A DNA stretch of 64,000 nt from Stakelama flava (GTDB lineage Bacteria; Pseudomonadota; Alphaproteobacteria; Sphingomonadales; Sphingomonadaceae), in assembly GCF_019351405.1 (NCBI RefSeq), contig NZ_JAHWZX010000001.1, positions 371,338 to 435,337 of the forward strand, given 5' to 3'. Positions 1 through 8,514 of this stretch are shown piece by piece. The translations under genes were made by a program, and so were the position numbers. The notes beneath the pieces were generated by a model. The model searched no databases and was not told where the DNA came from. It saw only the letters and a list, made by a program, of their open reading frames with translations. Each line of letters begins with the position of its first letter. Within the stretch, counting starts at the first letter, position 1.

Positions 1-137
1 TCCGATTTCGCCTGAATCCGCGCGACTTCGCTGTCGATGTCGATATCGACATTTCCCTCGGTCGCGGTGGCGCGCAATTCGTCGATCCGGCCCTGAAGCT
101 CGGCGATCGGTTTTTCAAAGTCCAGGAAGCTAGGCAT
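1..137 (-). CDS. accA: Acetyl-CoA carboxylase carboxyltransferase subunit alpha (5' end only)
   Basis: The minus strand from the ATG at 135-137 encodes about 45 residues beginning MPSFLDFEKPIAELQGRIDE, the hallmark N-terminus of AccA. The gene runs off the left edge, so only the helical N-terminal leader is visible and none of the carboxyltransferase core. AccA pairs with AccD to transfer CO2 from carboxybiotin to acetyl-CoA, the first committed step of fatty acid synthesis in the cytoplasm. xerD lies 14 bases upstream on the same strand, so the two are probably co-transcribed. The identification rests on a short but very characteristic stretch. Confidence 0.9.
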   Translation of the reverse strand, partial: MPSFLDFEKPIAELQGRIDELRATATEGNVDIDIDSEVARIQAKS

Positions 138-151
138 ATATCCCAAGGCGG

Positions 152-1057
152 TTAGGACGGACGTGACGGAACGTCAACGAGCGGATGGCGCTGATTGACC
201 AGATCGACCAGCCTGCGGCTGTCGACATGGGTGTAGATTTCGGTCGTCGCGATATCGGCATGGCCGAGCATCGACTGCAGCGCGCGCAAATCCGCCCCGC
301 CCTCCAACAAATGCGTGGCAAAGGCGTGGCGCAGCACATGCGGGCTGACCCGATCGGGGGGAATGCCTGCTTCAGCCGCCAGCGCCTTCATCAACTGATA
401 CAGCCGAATCCGCGTGAGATGCTTGCGCCCCGATGGAAACAGAAAGGCACTGGTGGGCGGCACATGGTCGCGCCAGATCGCCACCGCCGCGCGCGCGCGA
501 TCCGAAATCGGGACCAGCCGTTCGCGCCCGCCCTTGCCCGACAGGATCAGGAAAGGCCGATCGGACGCGATCGCGTTGCGTGGCAGCGATACCAGCTCGC
601 TCGCGCGCAGACCCGATCCGTAGAGCAGCTCGACCAGCGCAGCGAGGCGCAGGTCGCGTGGATCGGGCGGAATGCGCGCCTGCCGCTCGGCAATCGCGGC
701 GAACAGCTTTTCGACATCGCCCGTCGACAGCACCTTCGGCAATCGTCGCGCGGCTCCGGGCCGCGGCAGGAAGCGGCCCGGATCGTCGGCGCGATGCCCC
801 TCCTCCGCCAGAAAGGCGAAGAAGCGACGCAATGTCGATGCCTTGCGCGAAACCGTCGAGCGGGCAAGCGTGCCCCACCCTTCCGCCAATCGCTGGACCG
901 CCGCTTCGTCGGCATCGGCAAGGCCACCCGACAGCGCGTCGGACGCCAGCCGCAAATCGGTGGCATAGGCGGCGATAGTGTTGCGCGACGCGCCCGCCTC
1001 GGCTGCCATCATTTCCAGAAAGCGCTCGATCAGCGCACCATCGCCGCTGGCGGTCAA
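152..1057 (-). CDS. xerD: Tyrosine recombinase XerD
   Basis: A 301-residue tyrosine recombinase of normal XerD length. Residues 1-95 form the SAM-like core-binding domain and about 110-290 the catalytic domain. The active-site set is complete: Arg151 in SGLRASEL, Lys175 in SGKGGRER, His240 and Arg243 in HVLRHAFATHL, His266 in LGHADIATTEIY and nucleophile Tyr275. XerD works with XerC at dif to resolve chromosome dimers. It lies directly upstream of accA and overlaps the preceding exported-protein gene by 4 bases (ATGA), which indicates an operon. XerC is the alternative, but the accA neighbourhood and lack of phage context favour XerD. Confidence 0.9.
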   Translation of the reverse strand: MTASGDGALIERFLEMMAAEAGASRNTIAAYATDLRLASDALSGGLADADEAAVQRLAEGWGTLARSTVSRKASTLRRFFAFLAEEGHRADDPGRFLPRPGAARRLPKVLSTGDVEKLFAAIAERQARIPPDPRDLRLAALVELLYGSGLRASELVSLPRNAIASDRPFLILSGKGGRERLVPISDRARAAVAIWRDHVPPTSAFLFPSGRKHLTRIRLYQLMKALAAEAGIPPDRVSPHVLRHAFATHLLEGGADLRALQSMLGHADIATTEIYTHVDSRRLVDLVNQRHPLVDVPSRPS

Positions 1058-2883
1058 AGCCGGGCGATCGCCTCTGCGGCGATCATGCGGGCATAGCCGT
1101 CAAGCCCGGAGGCGCGCATCGCCGCGACGATGTGAAACAGTGCTTCGGGGGGAACGCCCTGCCAATACGGTGTCTGCATGCCGATGCCGGCCAGCACCAT
1201 CACCATGCCCGGATCGCCGCGCTGTCCGGCGGCATCGATCGCCTCTGCCCAGCGATTTTGCGGTTGCAGCGCCAGCCCGACCGCCTGTGCGGAGGAACGC
1301 GCATCGCCGTCCGACAAGCGCCCCAGCCCGGCAAGCCCGGCAACCAGCATCTGCGCCTTGCGCGAATCGCCCTCCGCCCCGCGTACCCGATAGGCATCGA
1401 CATCCGAATCGTTGAACATCCGGCTGGGCGACGGATCGGCAAGCGCCAGCATCGCCCATGCATTGCTGCCGCGCGCGACATTGGGCATCCAGCGCATCGC
1501 CGCTTCATCTAGCCCCGCCGAAAGCATGGAAGCGATCAGCCGGTCGGCCTTCGCCGCATTTGGGCCGGAGGCGGGAATCCCCGCCGATGCCCGCGCGGTC
1601 AGCACCAGCCGGGCATAGCGGCCCAGCGGGCCTTCGGGGCCGTCCCATAACCGTTGCAAGGCGGTCAGCCTGTCGTCGACGGTCGCCGCCGAATAGGCTT
1701 CGCGCAGGTCGTGCGCCACGGCGCGGTCGGCGGTGGACGCTTCGCCCTCTTCATCAATCTGGCCGTACAGATCGACCAGCGACGCGCTTGACAAAACACC
1801 ACGCGCGGCTGCTTCATCGATATAAGGAAGGCGATCTGCGGGTGATACCATCGGCGCCTGCACGCGCCAGAAGCGCACTTGTGGCTGTGCGTCGCGCAAC
1901 AACCGGTCCGGCACGTCCGCTCCGGTGGCGGTGGCCAGCCCATAGCGCCAGGCGGTCAGGCGATCGACGCCATCCCATTCGATGGTGACCGCACGGCGCC
2001 CCTGCGCGCCCTCCCCCAGCACCTTTTCGGCCAGCAGAATGTCGATATTGTTGCCGCCGCGCCTGCGCAGCGAATCGATCATTTTGCCCGCTTCGTCGGG
2101 CTTGCCGGCAAGACCCGCGCACATCGCGGCCGCGAGTTTCCAGCTTGGTTCGTCCGAAACGGTCTGCGCCGTGCCGACCAGCGGACACAACCCCGCAGGA
2201 TCGGCCATGGCAAGATGCGCCTGCATCGCCACCTGATACAATTTGGGCGTGTAATTATCGGTATCGACCGATTGCACCACCGCGCGCGCTGCGAATGCTT
2301 CGCCCATTCGCACCAATAGCCAGGCCCGCTCGGCGGCGAAATCCGCGCCGTTCACATTGGACGGGACCGCCGTCTGCGATGCCAGCGTGCGCCGCAAGCC
2401 GATCGACAGCCAGCGCGATGCAAGCGGCGTATCGATTCGCCGCATCAGCGCTTCGATATAGCGGCCGTCATTGCCGCCATAGGCGGTCGCGGGCAGTCCG
2501 CCGTTTCGGGCGGACAAAAAGCCCGCACGCGAAAGCGGCCGCCGGGCATAGGCGGGCAGTTCGTATTTCAGCAGTTCATCGGCGCTGATCGGAGTCGGCG
2601 TCGCGCTGGGCGTCGGCTCCGGCTGCACGCCCTCGCCCGGCGGCAGCAGGTCGCCCGGCGCACGGCCGGGCGCGGGTTGCGGCGCCGCTGTCGGCGCGGG
2701 CGCAGGCGTCGGCGCTGCTGGCTGGGCCGGTCGCGGGCGCGGCGTCGGGCTGGGCGTCGGCGCATCGCCAAACCCCGGCGGCAGAAGTGATTCGGGCTTG
2801 TCCTGTCCGATCGCCGGCATCCCCGCCACCGCGAGGACCGCCGCGAGCGCACAAAGCGCCGTACTAGTTCGTGAGATTGTCAA
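1054..2883 (-). CDS. Exported protein of unknown function with Pro-rich linker
   Basis: A 609-residue protein. The N-terminus (CALAAVLAVAGMPAIGQ) is a clear signal peptide. Residues 35-95 are a Pro/Ala/Thr low-complexity segment, and the rest is an Ala-rich, probably helical repeat domain with no family I can name. The start is a TTG at 2881-2883. An in-frame TGA lies only nine bases further upstream and the first ATG falls inside the signal peptide, so TTG is the only start that keeps the secretion signal. It overlaps the 45-residue membrane gene by 20 bases upstream and xerD by 4 bases downstream. Similar exported proteins occur beside aroK/xerD in other sphingomonads; the function is unknown. 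Confidence 0.7.
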   Translation of the reverse strand: MTISRTSTALCALAAVLAVAGMPAIGQDKPESLLPPGFGDAPTPSPTPRPRPAQPAAPTPAPAPTAAPQPAPGRAPGDLLPPGEGVQPEPTPSATPTPISADELLKYELPAYARRPLSRAGFLSARNGGLPATAYGGNDGRYIEALMRRIDTPLASRWLSIGLRRTLASQTAVPSNVNGADFAAERAWLLVRMGEAFAARAVVQSVDTDNYTPKLYQVAMQAHLAMADPAGLCPLVGTAQTVSDEPSWKLAAAMCAGLAGKPDEAGKMIDSLRRRGGNNIDILLAEKVLGEGAQGRRAVTIEWDGVDRLTAWRYGLATATGADVPDRLLRDAQPQVRFWRVQAPMVSPADRLPYIDEAAARGVLSSASLVDLYGQIDEEGEASTADRAVAHDLREAYSAATVDDRLTALQRLWDGPEGPLGRYARLVLTARASAGIPASGPNAAKADRLIASMLSAGLDEAAMRWMPNVARGSNAWAMLALADPSPSRMFNDSDVDAYRVRGAEGDSRKAQMLVAGLAGLGRLSDGDARSSAQAVGLALQPQNRWAEAIDAAGQRGDPGMVMVLAGIGMQTPYWQGVPPEALFHIVAAMRASGLDGYARMIAAEAIARL

Positions 2884-3001
2884 GCGGGATCACCTTTTCG
2901 ACGGTCGTCACGGGTTTTTCGGTATCCCTGGACGAAAGCAGGATCAGCCCGCCGACCAGTATGACCAGAATGACGATGAGAAGGAGAAGGGATCGAGACA
3001 T
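2864..3001 (-). CDS. Small single-span membrane protein (45 aa), unknown function
   Basis: A short frame encodes a protein starting MSRSLLLLIVILVILVGGLI followed by a charged tail ending in LDNLTN. It has one strong transmembrane helix (residues 4-23) and a polar C-terminal domain of about 22 residues. Its stop codon lies 20 bases inside the next gene, whose TTG start would profit from translational coupling. That arrangement and the clean hydrophobic/polar partition argue that it is real. It starts 81 bases from the divergent aroK, so that gap would hold both promoters. The ribosome-binding site is weak. It may assist or be co-expressed with the exported protein downstream; no function can be inferred. 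Confidence 0.6.
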   Translation of the reverse strand: MSRSLLLLIVILVILVGGLILLSSRDTEKPVTTVEKVIPLDNLTN

Positions 3002-3082
3002 GCGTTGGTCGCCCAAGAAAAGCTTTATGACAATGATGCGCGCGGCCTTTTGCCCGAAGCGCGGGTGCGCTGTATAGCCCTC

Positions 3083-3628
3083 ATGGCAATGTTACAAACC
3101 CACTCCAACACTCCCCCATGGGATGGCAGGACGATCGTTCTGGTCGGACTGATGGGCGTGGGCAAATCCACTGTCGGGCGGCGGCTGGCGCATCGGCTGA
3201 ATCTGCCGTTCGTCGATGCCGACACCGAAATAGAGGCGGCGGCGGGGCTAAGCATACCGGAAATTTTCGATCGCTTCGGCGAAGCGCATTTCCGCGATGG
3301 CGAACGGCGGGTGATTCACCGGCTGATCGACGGGACGACAAAGGTGATCGCTACCGGCGGCGGGGCATTCATGCAGGACGAAACCCGCGCGATGATCCTG
3401 AGCCAGACCTATGCCATCTGGCTGGACGCGGACCCGGCCGTGCTGGCCGACCGGGTCCAGCGGCGCGACACCCGACCGCTTTTGCGCAATCGCGATCCGG
3501 TGGAGGTGCTGACCGACCTCGCCGCGACGCGCAACCCCGTCTATGCGCTTGCCCCGGTGCGAATAGAAAGCAGGGATGCCCCGCACGAAGTTACGGTGGA
3601 CGCGATATTGAAGGTGCTGAAAACGTGA
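3083..3628 (+). CDS. aroK: Shikimate kinase
   Basis: Phosphorylates shikimate at O3 with ATP in the cytoplasmic chorismate pathway. With the ATG at 3083 the protein has 181 residues. The P-loop GLMGVGKST is at residues 22-30, the shikimate-binding DADTEIE and FRDGERR motifs follow, then ATGGGAF and the lid Arg in RRDTRPLL. An ATG two codons later (3089) is an equally plausible start. The last four bases overlap the aroB GTG start, so the two enzymes are translationally coupled, a common order in alphaproteobacteria. Confidence 0.93.
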   Translation: MAMLQTHSNTPPWDGRTIVLVGLMGVGKSTVGRRLAHRLNLPFVDADTEIEAAAGLSIPEIFDRFGEAHFRDGERRVIHRLIDGTTKVIATGGGAFMQDETRAMILSQTYAIWLDADPAVLADRVQRRDTRPLLRNRDPVEVLTDLAATRNPVYALAPVRIESRDAPHEVTVDAILKVLKT

Positions 3629-4728
3629 AATCACTTGCCGTCGCGCTGGGCGAGCGCAGCTACGACATCCATATCGAACAGGGATTGCTGGGCCGCGCGG
3701 GTGATCTGGTCGGCCCGCTGGTCGGAAAGCGACCGGTCGTGATCGTCGCCGATCGCAATGTCGCGGTGCATTTGTCCACGCTTCGCGGATCGCTGGCCGC
3801 CGCAGGCATCGCCAGCGAGGCGATCGAACTGCCCGCGGGGGAAGCTACCAAAAGCTGGGACCAGTTGATTGCGCTGACCGATCGACTGCTCGATCTGGGC
3901 GTCGAACGCAGCGACTATATCATCGCGCTGGGCGGCGGCGTGATCGGCGATCTGGTCGGCTTTGCCGCGGCGATCCTGAAACGCGGATGCAACTTCATTC
4001 AGGTGCCGACCAGCCTGCTTGCCCAGGTCGACAGTTCGGTCGGCGGCAAAACGGCGATCAACACGCCTGCGGGCAAGAATCTGGTCGGTGCGTTTCACCA
4101 GCCCGCCATGGTGCTGATCGACCCGGCGACACTGGATACGCTGCCCCCCCGCGAAATACGCGCCGGCTATGCGGAGGTCGTCAAATACGGCCTGATCGAC
4201 GACCCCGAATTCTTCGACTGGTGCGAAGCGAATTGCGACGTGCTGATGGCGGGGAACGCGGGCGCGCGCGAACACGCCATCGCCGCGTCGGTCGCGGCGA
4301 AAGCGCGCATCGTTGCCGAGGATGAACGCGAAACCACCGGTAAGCGCGCGCTGCTCAACCTGGGCCATACCTTCGGCCATGCCCTGGAAGCGGACACCGG
4401 CTTTTCTGAGAGGCTGCTCCATGGCGAAGCGGTGGCGGCGGGCATGGCGCTCGCCTTCGCCTATTCCGCGCGGGCGGGACTTTGCGACGAAGCCGAAGCG
4501 AAGCGCGTCGCCGCCCATCTGCGCGCGGCGGGCCTTCCCGACGGACTGGCGGCTGCGGGCGTCAGCGCAAGCGGGCGCACGCTGGTCGATCATATGCGGC
4601 ATGACAAGAAAATGGCGGCGGGCACGCTGCCCTTCCTGCTCGCGCGCGGGATCGGGCAAACCTATTTCGACCGCGATGTCGATCTTGCCGATGTCGAAGC
4701 CTTTCTGGATAGCTGCCCACGAGCATGA
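3625..4728 (+). CDS. aroB: 3-dehydroquinate synthase
   Basis: Converts DAHP to 3-dehydroquinate using NAD and a divalent metal, the second step of the shikimate pathway. The protein has 367 residues from a GTG start that overlaps the aroK stop (GTGA). Visible signatures are the NAD-binding GGGVIGDLVGF (about 103-113), the substrate motif SSVGGKTAIN, and the likely metal ligands Glu184 (GYAEVVKYG), His248 (NLGHTFGH) and His266 (LLHGEAV). Length and motifs are typical, with nothing unusual in the active site. Confidence 0.95.
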   Translation: MKSLAVALGERSYDIHIEQGLLGRAGDLVGPLVGKRPVVIVADRNVAVHLSTLRGSLAAAGIASEAIELPAGEATKSWDQLIALTDRLLDLGVERSDYIIALGGGVIGDLVGFAAAILKRGCNFIQVPTSLLAQVDSSVGGKTAINTPAGKNLVGAFHQPAMVLIDPATLDTLPPREIRAGYAEVVKYGLIDDPEFFDWCEANCDVLMAGNAGAREHAIAASVAAKARIVAEDERETTGKRALLNLGHTFGHALEADTGFSERLLHGEAVAAGMALAFAYSARAGLCDEAEAKRVAAHLRAAGLPDGLAAAGVSASGRTLVDHMRHDKKMAAGTLPFLLARGIGQTYFDRDVDLADVEAFLDSCPRA

Positions 4729-4763
4729 TATTCATCCCGCAGGTCTGGCAGGGGAGAATGGTC

Positions 4764-5075
4764 ATGGCGATCAGGGGATTGGGAGGGGCGTCCGCGGTTA
4801 CGCTCGCGCTGCTGGCCGGGGCCTGCGCCGACCGATCGAACGACAAACAGGACCTGACCCCCGAAATCCTTGCCCAGATCGCGCAGTCGTGCGGCGCCAC
4901 CGATGCCCGATTATATCCACAGGGAAGCGGCTGGCCCAATGTCGGTTTTCGCTTCACCGACACTGCGCCCGCGCCCGACAAGCCGACACCGACCGTCAAA
5001 TGCATGGGCAAGCGACTGGAGGGTTATCGCTACGGCTATATGATGCTCGATCCCGCGGGCGCGACCATGCGCTGA
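4764..5075 (+). CDS. Putative small lipoprotein, unknown function
   Basis: From the ATG at 4764 the 103-residue product begins with a hydrophobic stretch ending LLAGACADRS. LAGAC fits a lipobox, which predicts an outer-membrane or periplasmic lipoprotein. Starts at 4725 (overlapping the aroB stop) and 4758 are in the same frame, but only 4764 has a well-spaced GGGGAG upstream. The mature part is a small domain with two Cys (in QSCGATD and VKCMGK) that could form a disulfide. It follows aroB on the same strand and may be co-transcribed. I do not recognise the family. Confidence 0.6.
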   Translation: MAIRGLGGASAVTLALLAGACADRSNDKQDLTPEILAQIAQSCGATDARLYPQGSGWPNVGFRFTDTAPAPDKPTPTVKCMGKRLEGYRYGYMMLDPAGATMR

Positions 5076-5085
5076 TCGGGCGCGC

Positions 5086-5424
5086 TTACCCGCGCACCGC
5101 GCTCCAGGCGAGCCACAACCACCCCGCGATCAATGCCGCCCCGCCGATCGGCGTGATCGCGCCCAGCCAGCGCGGCAGGCCAAGCGCCATCAGGTACAGC
5201 GACCCGGCAAAGATCAGGCCGCCTGCCAGAAACAGGAGCGCGGGCCCCTTCGCCTCCAGCCGGAGCACCGCCAGCGCGGCAACCGCATGGACAAGCTGGT
5301 AATGACCGCCGGTTTTCAACCATTCCGCAGCGTCGCCGCTAGCGCCATGCGCCCCGAACGCTCCCGCGCCCACGGCAAGCGCGCCCGACAACGCCGCAAA
5401 AAGGACCAGCCAGTTCATCCGCAT
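5086..5424 (-). CDS. DUF423 family inner-membrane protein
   Basis: A 112-residue protein with four hydrophobic segments and the DUF423 features GAFGAHG near the N-terminus and TGGHYQLVHAVAAL in the second helix. The family (E. coli YgdD) is a small inner-membrane protein of unknown role. Its start overlaps the end of the Kef-type antiporter gene by 10 bases, making it the last gene of a three-gene minus-strand operon (NifU-like, antiporter, DUF423). Confidence 0.85.
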   Translation of the reverse strand: MRMNWLVLFAALSGALAVGAGAFGAHGASGDAAEWLKTGGHYQLVHAVAALAVLRLEAKGPALLFLAGGLIFAGSLYLMALGLPRWLGAITPIGGAALIAGWLWLAWSAVRG

Positions 5425-7205
5425 TCCCCGTCTTTGTTCCTGCGACCGCTGCGAAACGCTTCCAGCGCGGGAAGAAAATCCTCGCGCCCCGCGTGCAAAT
5501 CCCCTGCCTCGGCCTGGGCATCCATTCGCTGCGCATCCCGGTTGCGATATTCGGCTTCGCTCTCATCGCGTTCGCCTTCATCGACGCCGACGCATTCCAT
5601 CGCCGCGCGAGCCATTGCGATCGCCGATTCGAACACTTCGCGAAACACGCCCTCGACCGGCGCGCCCTTCATCCGAAGCACGCTCCGGCGGTCATAGGCG
5701 CGAACGAAAAGCCCCGCATCCGGGAAAGCCTGGCAAATACTGGTCAGCGTATCGCTGTCCAGCGTATCGCCATCCTGACAGAATAATATGAGTTGCGCGT
5801 CGGCCGCCCCCGCCTGACGAAGCAGGTCGATCCGCGTGCCGTCGCCATAATAGACTTTCGCCCCGAACGTCCCCGCACGCTCGATCATGGCCGGATCGAT
5901 ATCGACCAGCGTGACGCTGATATCCTGCGCGATCAGCATCTGCGCCGCGGTCTGCCCGAAACGGCCATAGCCGACCACGATCGCGCTGGCGCCGTCATGC
6001 TGCGGTTCGTCCAGCCCGTCGGCGCTGGGAGCAGGCTCTGCACGGAACCGGCGGGTAATCATCATCAGGAACGGCGTGGTCGCCATCGACAGCGTCACCA
6101 CCGCGCCGAACACGCTCGCCGCCGACGACGCGATCAGATAGGAATGCTGCGCCTGTGCGAAGAGGACGAAGCCGAATTCGCCCCCCTGACTCAGGAGCAG
6201 GCCGAGCGCGAAGGCGCTTCGCCAGCGCATCCGCGCGGCCAGCCCGATTCCCATGATGACCGCTGCCTTGGTCACGATCAGCGCCAGCGCCATTCCGACG
6301 ACGAAAACCGGCCGTTCGGCGATGGCGTGGAGGTTCAGCATCATGCCGACCGAAACGAAGAACAGGCCGAGCAGGATCGACCGGAACGGTTCGACATCGG
6401 CTTCCAGTTCGTGCCGATACGGGCTGTCGGCAAGCATCACGCCCGCGATGAACGCGCCCAGCGCCGTGGAAAGCCCAAGCGCATCCATGATCGCCGCCGC
6501 CGCGATGACGGTGAACAGCCCTGCGAACACGAACATTTCGCGTTCGCCCCAGCGCCCGATCAGCGTGAAGAGCGGTCGCAGCAGGAACCGCCCGGCAAGC
6601 ACCAGTCCGACGATCGCGAGCACCGTGTATAATGTCAGCACCCATCCCGGCGGACCACCGGCATCGGCGGGGTTGCGCGACAATGCGGTGGTGATGGTGA
6701 TCAGCGGAACGATCGACAGATCCTGAAACAAAAGGATCGAAAAGGCCCGCTCTCCGAACGGCGTGCGCAGCCTGCCCGCCGACTGGAGCATCGGCAGCAC
6801 CTGCGCGGTCGAGGACAGCGCGAGCGGCAGCGCAAGGACGGTCGCGGCGGCAAGCGAAAACCCGGTCGGCAACCATACCACGCCAAGCAGCGCGATCCCG
6901 CACAAGGCTACCTGCGCCAATCCGAAGCCGAAAATATCATGCTTCATCCGCCAAAGGCGCGACGGGTTCAGTTCCAGCCCGACCAGGAACAGCAACAAGG
7001 TGATGCCAAGTTCGGCGATCCCCATTTTCGATTCGGCGCCGCCGACAATGCCAAGACCCTGCGGACCGACGAGCGCCCCTGCGACCAGATATCCCAGCGT
7101 CGCGCCAAGGCCGAACCGGCGGAATATCAGAACGAAGGCAAGCGCGAACCCGAGCAGCAGCGCGCCTTCGCTGACCAGCGAGGCAATGCCGCCCTGCGCC
7201 TCCAT
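5415..7205 (-). CDS. Kef/YbaL-type monovalent cation:proton antiporter (CPA2) with RCK_N domain
   Basis: A 596-residue protein. About residues 1-385 form a polytopic CPA2 exchanger domain with alternating helices. About 400-540 is a cytoplasmic RCK_N (TrkA-N) Rossmann domain with VVGYGRFGQ and an acidic VDID strand end that suits nucleotide binding. A charged tail of about 40 residues follows. Such proteins exchange K+ or Na+ for protons and are often gated by ligands of the RCK domain, including glutathione adducts in KefB/C. It starts one base into the stop of the NifU-like gene and ends inside the DUF423 gene. Ion specificity cannot be told from the sequence. Confidence 0.88.
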   Translation of the reverse strand: MEAQGGIASLVSEGALLLGFALAFVLIFRRFGLGATLGYLVAGALVGPQGLGIVGGAESKMGIAELGITLLLFLVGLELNPSRLWRMKHDIFGFGLAQVALCGIALLGVVWLPTGFSLAAATVLALPLALSSTAQVLPMLQSAGRLRTPFGERAFSILLFQDLSIVPLITITTALSRNPADAGGPPGWVLTLYTVLAIVGLVLAGRFLLRPLFTLIGRWGEREMFVFAGLFTVIAAAAIMDALGLSTALGAFIAGVMLADSPYRHELEADVEPFRSILLGLFFVSVGMMLNLHAIAERPVFVVGMALALIVTKAAVIMGIGLAARMRWRSAFALGLLLSQGGEFGFVLFAQAQHSYLIASSAASVFGAVVTLSMATTPFLMMITRRFRAEPAPSADGLDEPQHDGASAIVVGYGRFGQTAAQMLIAQDISVTLVDIDPAMIERAGTFGAKVYYGDGTRIDLLRQAGAADAQLILFCQDGDTLDSDTLTSICQAFPDAGLFVRAYDRRSVLRMKGAPVEGVFREVFESAIAMARAAMECVGVDEGERDESEAEYRNRDAQRMDAQAEAGDLHAGREDFLPALEAFRSGRRNKDGECG

Positions 7206-7636
7206 CAGCCGCGCGCCTGCTGCGCCGCTTCCGCCGCCGCCTCAAAGGCGAGACGGATCGAGGCATGGCGGGCGCTGTGCGGCAAGGCAGGTGTGAAAAT
7301 ATCCAGCCCCGGCCAGTCGGGCGGCCCTTCCCCACCCGCCAGCCAGTCAGTCAGCGAATCGCGCGCTGAGGCAAGTTCTTCCGGGGTCCGGCCGATAATG
7401 TTCGCGGCGAGTAGCGACGAGGACGCCTGTCCGAGTGCACAGGCGCGCACGAGCATGCCAAGCTCGCTAACCCGACCCTCGCCATCGACATTGACGTCGA
7501 CCGTCACCCGGCTCCCGCAGATCGGCGAACGTTTCTCGACGCTGGCCATCGGCGCTTCCAGCCGTTCATGATAGGGGATCGACGCGGCGAGGCGCAGAAT
7601 TTCCTTGTTGTACAGTGGAGCGTTCACCCCGCCCAT
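7205..7636 (-). CDS. NifU/IscU-like iron-sulfur cluster assembly scaffold, third Cys missing
   Basis: A 143-residue protein with the IscU/SufU fold signature: NAPLYNKEILRLAA at the start, SPICGSRVTVDV carrying the first conserved Cys, and ACALGQASSSLLA carrying the second. The position where IscU/SufU have the third ligand Cys reads PHSARHASIRLAF, with no Cys. The protein could still bind a cluster with another ligand or serve a carrier or regulatory role. It is the first gene of an operon with a cation:proton antiporter, coupled by a one-base stop/start overlap. No other Fe-S assembly genes are in the window. Confidence 0.82.
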   Translation of the reverse strand: MGGVNAPLYNKEILRLAASIPYHERLEAPMASVEKRSPICGSRVTVDVNVDGEGRVSELGMLVRACALGQASSSLLAANIIGRTPEELASARDSLTDWLAGGEGPPDWPGLDIFTPALPHSARHASIRLAFEAAAEAAQQARG

Positions 7637-7776
7637 TTAGGGGCGATCGCGCCAAAGCGCGAGGGGGCACGAAGCCGCGCGCGCCATTCCTTCGATCGGA
7701 CGCGTCAGGCGGCAGGCCGGATCAGCAGCGCAGGTCGCGCCGCAATCGCGCTCACCATCCGAAACGAGGCCGCTTC

Positions 7777-8343
7777 TCAATGCTTTCCCCCGGTGGGAAC
7801 CGCCATTGAGACGCGATTGTCCTTGTGCGGAAAAACCGGTTCGCCGCGCCGCCGCCGTTCGATGAAATCGGCGATCCCCGCACTGGTCGCGTTCAGCATC
7901 GGATAGCTTCGCGACGTTACCATCCAGTCGGGCCGCCGGTCGGGGCCGCCATGGATCGTGTCGATCACCAGCAGCATCAGCAGGAAGGCGAGGCTGACGA
8001 GGATCAGCCCCTTCAGCGCGCCGAAGCCGAAGCCGAGGGCGCGATCGACCGGGCCAAGAATCGACGTGCGCGTGCGCGACCCGATCGCATTGGCGACCAG
8101 GCGCCCGCCGAAATAGGTCAGCCCCGCGATGATCGCGAACGACAGCACCGCCGCGCCTGCATCGGTTCCCACATAATCGGAAAGCATCGCGGCAAGCGGC
8201 GTGTGGAAAAACTTCACCGCGAAGATGATGAATATCCATGCGATCAGCGAAAGCACTTCAGTCACGAAGCCGCGCATGAAGCCAAGGACCGCCGCGCCGC
8301 CCACGATGATCAATACGATGATGTCGAGTGCGGTCAGGCCCAT
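7777..8343 (-). CDS. cvpA: CvpA family membrane protein
   Basis: The protein from the ATG at 8343 has 188 residues. Four transmembrane segments begin with MGLTALDIIVLIIVGGAAVLG, followed by the CvpA motif GFMRGFVTEVLSLIAW and a cytoplasmic C-terminal tail. CvpA proteins are linked to colicin V production, envelope homeostasis and purine-gene neighbourhoods in gammaproteobacteria; the exact role is unresolved. The start with GGTGAG seven bases upstream is preferred over an ATG nine codons earlier. radA lies upstream on the same strand with a 171-base gap. Confidence 0.85.
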   Translation of the reverse strand: MGLTALDIIVLIIVGGAAVLGFMRGFVTEVLSLIAWIFIIFAVKFFHTPLAAMLSDYVGTDAGAAVLSFAIIAGLTYFGGRLVANAIGSRTRTSILGPVDRALGFGFGALKGLILVSLAFLLMLLVIDTIHGGPDRRPDWMVTSRSYPMLNATSAGIADFIERRRRGEPVFPHKDNRVSMAVPTGGKH

Positions 8344-8514
8344 ATTCACGCTCACCCCATTCGGCCGCATCCCGCGACCGGCAGTTCCACTATCCGAACG
8401 CGCCGCTACGCATGCGCGCCGAAACGGTCAACGAAAAGCCGGTGACCGCCGCTTGCCGCACGATCGGATCACGACATGCTCGCTTACCCTATGCGTATTA
8501 TTCGAACAATACAC

